Below are positions 58,058 to 64,000 of a stretch of 64,000 nt of DNA, one piece after another. The translations under genes were made by a program, and so were the position numbers. The DNA is taken from assembly GCA_026874595.1 (NCBI GenBank), contig CM049313.1, forward strand, positions 62,376,659 to 62,440,658, written 5' to 3'. Each line of letters opens with the position of its first letter. The first letter of the stretch is position 1. Source of the DNA: Sipunculus nudus. Its lineage: Eukaryota > Annelida > Sipuncula > Golfingiida > Sipunculidae. The notes beneath the pieces were generated by a model that was not told the origin of the DNA, ran no database searches, and worked only from the letters and a program-made list of their open reading frames with translations.

Positions 58058-59977
58058 GGTCTAATCATCGTCAAACAACCTTGGTTTAATTTAGCTTTAG
58101 AATTCATATTAATAATAATTTTAGACACAGTGATGTATATATATTTAGGATCCTTAGAATATTCTCTATCAGATGAGATATATTTAAAAAGTGTAACAGT
58201 GTCCACTTTGAAAATTTAAAACTTGAAATGATTTAAAATTATTTTTTTTTATTGGATATATCTCAAAATTGGCATAGGGTATGTATGTGGAAATAGTATC
58301 ATTTGAAACCACATACAAATATCTCCAGGCGTTTTTTTGTTATATATTTATTTTCTTTTTTTCATAATGAATTTTAAATTAAAAAAAAGTGTGATGTTAA
58401 CAATACTTATTTCGTTTAAATAACGTATTTCTACTACACTAAAAACGATATAGGTAAAAGAAAAAAACTATTTTTAGAATACTTGTTGATTTACCTATAT
58501 GCAAAATTTGAAGACTCTGTATTCGATGGTTTTTGAGAAATATCGCTCTGAAGACCGTACAGTCTCCTGAAATACTGTTTTGAGAAAACGGCCAAAAACT
58601 GTTTGGGAAGAGAAATTTCGTTTTGAGTGGAAAACAGGGATATAAGCGCAAGTGACAGTTGTATTTTTTCACTAAATGTTCGGATGAGAATCGGTTTCAA
58701 TATATAAATTATAAAATTAATGGTTTATCATTGTTAAAAAAAGTATTTTATTAGGCATCATGACAACTGGAGAACTGTCAAACTAAAGTAGGCGGAGCTT
58801 ACTGGTCCGAGGGGTCGGTCATCGGTAATCATGTCATGGGCTACCGCGCCGGGGCACGCGTCAGGTGTGAAGTGACTGATAAGAACGATCACTCTGTTTA
58901 CTCTGTGCTCTCATTCAGACCACCATATACCCTAATCCAATTAACAGCTTGTCTCTCCCTTTCACAATTATATATGAGACACTACATAGCTAGCAGCAAC
59001 ACATATCTCTCTCTCTCTCATTAGATTTATTTACACCAGTCATATACGCGCTAAATCGTGCTGCGGCCGCTCTTCCTTTACCGATTGCTCTCATAGCTAA
59101 GACTCCGGCGCGGTTGACTTTGCAAAATTTGTTAACAGTCGACGTGGTGGTGTAACTTGGTGCCGCGTTCCTCTCACAAAATTCATTCGTGCAACGCAGT
59201 CCCATATTGCTGCACCACCCTCGGCGTTTATCTACATCCATCACTAACGACACGGGAACCTTGTGATCAGCAGTATGTGACTGTCTCTCGTTCAAATAGC
59301 GAATTTTATCTTCGCTCATTCTACTATTTTCTTCGACCAATGACGTTCAGTTTAAAGATAGTGTATATTATAGAAGAAGGAACGATGTATTCGGTAATTG
59401 TTTTGGCGATGTAATGATGGACCCTGGGAGAAAATGTTACAGTGTATAACAGGGTCAATATTACAGAAATAACAATCGGTAAATTCATATTTCTGGGTAT
59501 ATTCTTGGTGCCAGGACCCTTATTGGGTGACACTAACATATTTTAGGGCAGTGACATAGACATTATTCGGCCACTGGAGGAGTAGGATGTACAGTTTACT
59601 TCTGGGTTAGGCGTATAGGGGGGACGTGTTTGTATTAATTAGTGCCAATTAGTAAGTGCCGGTAATAAAGATAAGCTCTTTCCCGGCTGACTGACCGCGG
59701 CTTCCCCACGCCTGTCAATCAACCATTTGCCTAATACCGCGAGCGCATGGTTAACCAATATGCAACTTACACGCTGCTAACTTTCGCCGAGCTGACAGTT
59801 GGTCCTGTTTGCACCCAACGTGGGGTAAACATCTGAATTAAAATACTTATTTTTTTAATTGATACAATATAACCCAGGAACGTGTTTTTGTGAAAAAGAT
59901 AGATATAGCAAACATCTATAAAACCAGATGTTTTTCAGAAAAATGTAATTTTCATGATTTTTGACGATGATTAGACC
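58058..59977. mobile_element. 1.9-kb TTAA-flanked DNA transposon nested in the LTR (Kolobok- or piggyBac-like)
   Basis: Both ends read GGTCTAATCATCGTCAAA inward (18-bp perfect inverted repeat) and both are flanked by TTAA (58054-58057 and 59978-59981). The solo LTR shows the uninterrupted sequence (one 'ttaa' between 'acat' and 'gga'), so the insertion and target duplication are direct. TTAA duplication is typical of piggyBac and Kolobok. The GG start and the protein remnant at 58990-59340 favour Kolobok. The element is too short for a full transposase. Confidence 0.88.
58990..59340 (-). pseudogene. Transposase remnant inside the TTAA element
   Basis: A 116-codon minus-strand frame holds EDKIRYLNERQSHTADHKVP, then a Cys-containing stretch and VNRAGVLAMRAIGKGRAAAA. 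The last part resembles the 'VNRRxVxAxRxIGxGxxxLxxF' segment of Mutator-like/Kolobok transposase domains as I remember them. It carries no catalytic residues I can identify and ends soon after. The family link is tentative; a profile search would test it. Confidence 0.45.
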
Positions 59978-60298
59978 TTAAAAGGACTTATCGTTGTGAC
60001 AGTGCTGGTATCCAGGTACTGTGCACTGTGTTTATTTTACTGTGTGATTGTATTGATTGGTTGTTACACTGCTGTTTGACTGTGTAATTGTAATGATTTA
60101 GTGTATTGTAATGTTAGGGTTGTTTTGAGAATAAATTATAGTTATTTGTTAAAAAAGAACCACTGACTTCTTTATTCATTCCCGTAGACATTTCACGCTG
60201 CCTAGTGTTACAGAAACTGCTTTTTTTAATCTTCATGATAAAATTTATGTTCATCACGCATACGTGATCTTTTGATTTTAGGTTCCGTAACATAACAT

Positions 60299-60316
60299 TG
60301 GGGGCTCGTCCGGGAT
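60299..60316 (+). promoter_or_regulatory. Retrotransposon primer binding site, tRNA-Pro type
   Basis: TGGGGGCTCGTCCGGGAT, six bases after the LTR end, is the 18-nt sequence complementary to the 3' end of tRNA-Pro used as primer by many gypsy elements and gammaretroviruses. Here it starts reverse transcription of the element. It fixes the LTR border and the plus orientation. Confidence 0.92.
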
Positions 60317-60469
60317 GCTTATTATGGTTGAAAATTTATTAGGCCTTGATCTGAACACATTGTTTTATCATACACTGTTTACAAGATTACATACTGTTTA
60401 CAATACATTGTTTACAGGATTTATCTCAGTGTTTTTTTGTTATTGATTTAACATCTTAACACGGCAGAT

Positions 60470-61800
60470 TTCAAGGCTGAGACATTTGTTGACGATCCCG
60501 ACCCTGATCAACTTGAACTGTTGACAAAGGAACCGTTGTTGCGTTTGGGACAACACTTAGGGCTTAGTGTGAAAAAAAGCTTTGAGAAAGCCTGATATCA
60601 TTGCAAAAATCATGCAAGATCTAGTTAGCAAAGGTTTAATTGAAGAGAGTGAAGTTGTAACATAAAAAAATGACAGCCTTGCTATGCAATTAGAATTAAA
60701 CAGTTGGATATGCAACATGAGCTAACATTAAAACAGTTAGAGAGGGAGAACATGAAAGGTTAAAACAGATAGAATTAGAAAAACAAAAGAAGAGAGAGAA
60801 GAACATGAAAGGTTAGAAAGAGAAAGACTAGAAAAAGAAAAAGAAATTGAGTTAAAACGACTGGAGTTAGAAAGTCTTAAACTAGAACATAGTCTACGTG
60901 CTGCCCCCCCTCACAGTTTTGATGTTACTAAACACATTAGACTTGTCCTACCTTTTCAAGAAAAAGAGGTTGATAAATATTTCTTACACTTTGAGAAGGT
61001 AGCTGAAAATTTAAAATGGCCTAAGGGAAATTGGACTATGCTGTTGCAAAGTGTATTGACTGGCAAGGCCAGAGAAATTTATACAGAGCTTTCAGTAGAA
61101 GCTGCTGCTGACTATGACCTGGTAAAACGGTTAATCCTGAAAGGTTATGAGTTAGTTCCAGAGGCTTACCACCAGAAATTCAGAAATTGGGAAAAGCGCA
61201 AAGAACAGACCTACGTCGAATTTGCTAGGACAAAAGAGCAGTTGTTTAGTCACAGGTGTAGTTCTAAAAATGTAATGAAAGATTATGACAATTTGCGCAA
61301 GTTGATTTTGCTTGAAGAATTTAAGCGCTACATTAACACAGATGTTAAAACTTTTCTGGATGAGAAAAGTCCTGAAACACTTGACATTGCTGCTTAATTA
61401 GCTGATCATTATTCATTAACGCACAAAATGTCCTTTACTGGCAAATCAAACCAGTCATTCACAAACAAGAATGTAAGTCAGTATGGTCAAATAAGTTTAA
61501 AGCGCAGTCATCCAGTACTAGTATACCTGATAGTTCAAGAAAGTCCATTACTACACCTCAGCCCATGTCCACTGTGTCCAAGTCCAACGAAGACCAGTCA
61601 TTTTCAAAGAAAATCTGTAATTACTGCAAGAAGGAAGGTCATCTAATATCTGACTGCTGGAATCTTGCGAGGAGTATCCTTTAAATAAGGCAAAGTCCTT
61701 TTATGACTCTTGCGAGAGTATTTCAAATGAGGCCAGGTCCTCTATTGACAAACAGAAGATTGTTTCTGCTGAGGACAATTCCTCTGTTGATTCCCATGAG
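60470..61800 (+). pseudogene. Gag remnant of the Ty3/gypsy element
   Basis: Gag forms the particle and binds the element's RNA. An N-terminal part (about 60470-60590, FVDDPDPDQLELLTKEPLLR) is followed by a stop, then a charged coiled-coil-like stretch (about 60690-60895, Glu/Arg/Lys-rich). Next comes a SCAN-like capsid region (about 60900-61400): VDKYFLHFEKVAENLKWP, LLQSVLTGKAREIYTELS, GYELVPEAYHQKFRNWEK, then a stop. A CCHC zinc knuckle, CNYCKKEGHLISDC, follows at about 61616-61657. Several stops and frameshifts make it non-functional. Confidence 0.88.
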
Positions 61801-61939
61801 GAGTTTGATGATAAAAAGGATGAAGATTCCTAAAGTGACTCTGAAAAAGAGTTTATGACTGACACTGTCAATGTCAGTTCTTTGTTTGATGAAGGTGAGG
61901 TAGTAAATTCCTCTCCTGACTCTGAAATGGATAATTTAG

Positions 61940-62290
61940 CCATTCATACATGATGGTTTTGTATAACTTAATTTCAAGTGATTTTTCAGATTCTACCCCT
62001 ATTAGAATTCTGAGGGACACTGGTTCAGGCCAGACTCTCATGTTAGCCAACACTATGCCATTTTCTAATAGGTCCTTTACTGGTGCACATGCACTTTTTA
62101 ATTGCGTGTTTTCGGACAAGCACACTTCAGTTCCGCTTCACAGTATACATTTAAAGTCAGATTTGATTTCTGGGAATATTACTGTGGGCATATGAACTAC
62201 TTTACCCTTTAAGGGAATTCATTTGCTACTAGGCATTGATGTTGCAGGTGACAAAGTACAGCCTATACCAATAGTGACAGAAAAGCCGTA
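61940..62290 (+). pseudogene. Aspartic protease remnant of the element
   Basis: The frame 61950-62195 has IRILRDTGSGQTLM, with the catalytic DTG intact, then PLHSIHLKSDLISGNITVG and a stop. Right after it, GIHLLLGIDVAGDKVQPIPI keeps the family's 'LLGNDLAGGKV' motif. Retroviral-type proteases process the Gag-Pol polyprotein. Confidence 0.85.
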
Positions 62291-62815
62291 ACTTGATCAG
62301 GACACCGATCCGGAAAGTCAGAAAATTTCTGGTTTGTATCCTTCATGTGCTGTAACTAGATCTATGGCCAAGAAAAACACACATGAGGATAATGGTCCAG
62401 ATAATAACACTCTGGGAGTCACTAATGACTCGTCTTAAGACTCGCCCGTACAGGATGCAGCATTCTCAAGGTCAGAACTTATCGCGGAACAGCATAAGGA
62501 CCCTGGTATTTCATGTTTGTTTCCCAGGGCAGTTTCTAAAGATGAACTGTCACAGTACCCAGTTTGCTTCTATGTTAAAAATGTAGTGTTTATGCGTAAA
62601 TGGCGACCACCTGATGTATGTGCTGATGATGAGTGGGCCATCAAACATCAAATAGTAAAGCCCAAAAGCTTTCGCAATTAAATTCTAAGCATGGCACATG
62701 AGGCTCCTTTGTCTGGCCATTTGGGTATAAATAAAACTTATCAGAAAGATAGTACACACTTCTATTGGCCTAACCTCAGGAAAGATGTTGTACGATGTTG
62801 TAAATCCTGGTATAA
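62290..62815 (+). pseudogene. Linker and integrase zinc-binding domain remnant
   Basis: It holds CAVTRSMAKKN, ELIAEQHKDPGISCLFPRAV, VVFMRKWRPPDVCADDEWAI, a stop, and MAHEAPLSGHLGINKTYQKD then STHFYWPNLRKDVVRCCKSW. The two His and the first Cys of the HHCC domain are present; the second Cys is lost. This stretch directly follows the protease, with no reverse transcriptase in between. Confidence 0.82.
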
Positions 62816-63621
62816 AACAGTACAGCTCTTCGCTATACCATCCTGAATGTCAGGGCGCCCATCGAGTTTTTTCACCAGACATTAAAAAAATGATCAGGAC
62901 TTATTGCTATGACACACAGAAAGACTTGGATGAAGGAATCAACCTATTGCTGTTTGCTGTCAGAGAATCCTTCCAAGAGTCCTTGAGTTTCAGTCCCTTT
63001 GAACTAGTTTTCGGACATGGAACGCGAACTGAACTTACATTGAAACTGCTTAAAGAAAAACTCTTGTGTGAAAATCCTGATTCTCTTAGTTTACTGCAGT
63101 ATGTCTCAGACTTTCGCACTAAACAACGCAATGCTTGTGAGATAGTAAAGTCAAATTTAAAATCTGCACAAAGTAAAATGAAAACAAAGTATGACAAGCA
63201 CACTGTAAGTAGGACGTTTGAGCCTGGTGAAAAGGTCCTTGTCTTACTTCCCATCCCTGGCACACCTCTGCAAGCTAGGTATTTTTGTCCTTTCATTGTT
63301 GACAAGAAAGTCAGTGATGTAAATTACATACTGTTGACACCAGATGGGCGTAAGAAGAAACAGCTGTGCCATGTTAACATGTTGAAACCAAATTATGAGA
63401 GAAATAGCACATCAGATGTTGTACATAATGTTACTGCTGTATATTGTGTAAACACTGACCCTGACCCAGTTAAGGTGGCACGACTGGTCCCCCCACCTGA
63501 CCTGACTTTGTTTCAGTTTTTCCTTTGCATGGAACAATCTAATGCTTTAATACCCCCTAAAGCTAAGAAAATTCTCTATAGTTTGGTGATAATAAACTTT
63601 GTTTCCGAGGAACAGGTTTGA
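62785..63621 (+). pseudogene. Integrase C-terminal part, catalytic core mostly deleted
   Basis: The 278-codon frame continues from 'PGIKQYSSSLYHPECQG', the end of the integrase core, through RVFSPDIKKMIRTYC, INLLLFAVRESFQESLSFSP and FELVFGHGTR to a C-terminal SH3-like part (FEPGEKVLVLLPIPGTPLQA, LCHVNMLKPNYE). About 110 residues with the first two catalytic Asp are gone at about 62810, and the third catalytic Glu is replaced (GAHRVF where the family has GALERF). The integrase is inactive. In Gmr1-type elements RT would follow; it is not seen before the window ends. Confidence 0.85.
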
Positions 63622-63639
63622 ATTTGTAAGAATTTTTAA

Positions 63640-64000
63640 CAAAAAATCGTTTATTCCAGCACAACTAAAGCAGATACAGAAAATCTTCTTAAATAAATCG
63701 AGAATTTAGATAATAATCCCCAGGCGTTTTATGTTTAGTGAGTTTAAATATTACGATTTTACAGAGTATTTAATTTTGAAATCTTCAAAAATCATTTCAT
63801 TTTTTACTTTTACCATAATAAAATCCTTCAAATTTAGTATAGGCGTAAAATAAAAAAAAAACGCTTTTTAAAAGACATATTAACAATTATATATCTCAAA
63901 GTTGGTTTGTTTCGGACAAGTGATTACTGAGAAATAACGCTCTAAAGATAAGGTGATCAGGTGAAATGATGTTTCGAGAAAATGGCCAAAAACTATATTC
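63640..64000 (+). repeat. Sequence related to the TTAA element
   Basis: 'gagaaataacgctctaaaga' and 'gagaaaatggccaaaaacta' match 'gagaaatatcgctctgaaga' and 'gagaaaacggccaaaaactg' at about 58536-58602, inside the TTAA transposon. A second, diverged member of that family probably interrupts the retrotransposon here. Its far end is outside the window. Confidence 0.55.

Larger units (their letters stand above)
57528..60292 (+). mobile_element. 5' LTR of Gmr1-like Ty3/gypsy element, split by a nested transposon
   Basis: It starts TGTTACAGG and ends CCGTAACA, a short inverted repeat. Without the insertion (58058-59977 plus one TTAA) it is about 841 bp, close to the 816-bp solo LTR at 35004. 'gtatataaag' at 57811 is a likely TATA box and AATAAA at 60130-60135 a polyadenylation signal. 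The sequence 'ggtatccaggtactgtgcac' after the insertion continues the LTR. Confidence 0.9.

Noticed and set aside
60299-60316. Retroviral (gammaretrovirus) provirus because of the tRNA-Pro primer site
   Set aside because: Gag, protease and integrase remnants are of the Ty3/gypsy (Gmr1-like) type, and no envelope gene is seen.

Overview
The window is AT-rich animal DNA: coding is split into short exons with GT-AG junctions, and the rest is dominated by microsatellites, SINE-like, LINE, LTR and DNA-transposon sequence. Interspersed repeats that resemble families I associate with molluscs (copies ending in a 'gcgtcatgacccatgggtca'-type motif, and a block ending in GGAC repeats, 'aaactatat' and a C run) together with the proteins suggest a mollusc or another lophotrochozoan. 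That placement is inference.

Two conserved genes are present and they converge. On the plus strand, 606-6580 carries the last four coding exons of the nonsense-mediated-decay helicase UPF1, followed by a 3' UTR that may reach about 9.6 kb. On the minus strand, 27874-56752 carries nearly all of an SLC22-type organic ion transporter: ten exons with consistent reading phases from the start codon (56752) to the stop (27874), plus one expected exon, between 37396 and 33734, that I could not find.

The 18 kb between the two gene ends holds a 1.4-kb TA-flanked inverted-repeat transposon (13277-14675) and a roughly 12-kb minisatellite (about 15599-27632) built of about 210 units of 57 or 54 bp. Because both unit lengths are multiples of three, the array is open for more than 1000 codons on both strands. 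It contains a large internal duplication with a 3.66-kb offset.

The transporter introns are full of mobile DNA: tRNA-like SINEs, a minus-strand solo LTR (35004-35819), a fold-back element with 10-bp flanking repeats (41965-42539), 71-bp tandem repeats, several copies of one interspersed family, and a 5'-truncated LINE (about 50640-52618) whose pre-insertion sequence can be seen in a neighbouring duplicate.

Right of the transporter's first exon lies a decayed LTR retrotransposon (57528 to about 63.6 kb). Its 5' LTR matches the solo LTR, its primer binding site has the tRNA-Pro type sequence, and its remnants run Gag, protease, integrase without reverse transcriptase in between, the order of Gmr1-type Ty3/gypsy elements. 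A 1920-bp TTAA-flanked transposon, perhaps Kolobok-like, sits inside its 5' LTR. Related sequence recurs at the right edge of the window. I saw no rRNA genes, intact tRNA genes, CRISPR arrays or bacterial genes.
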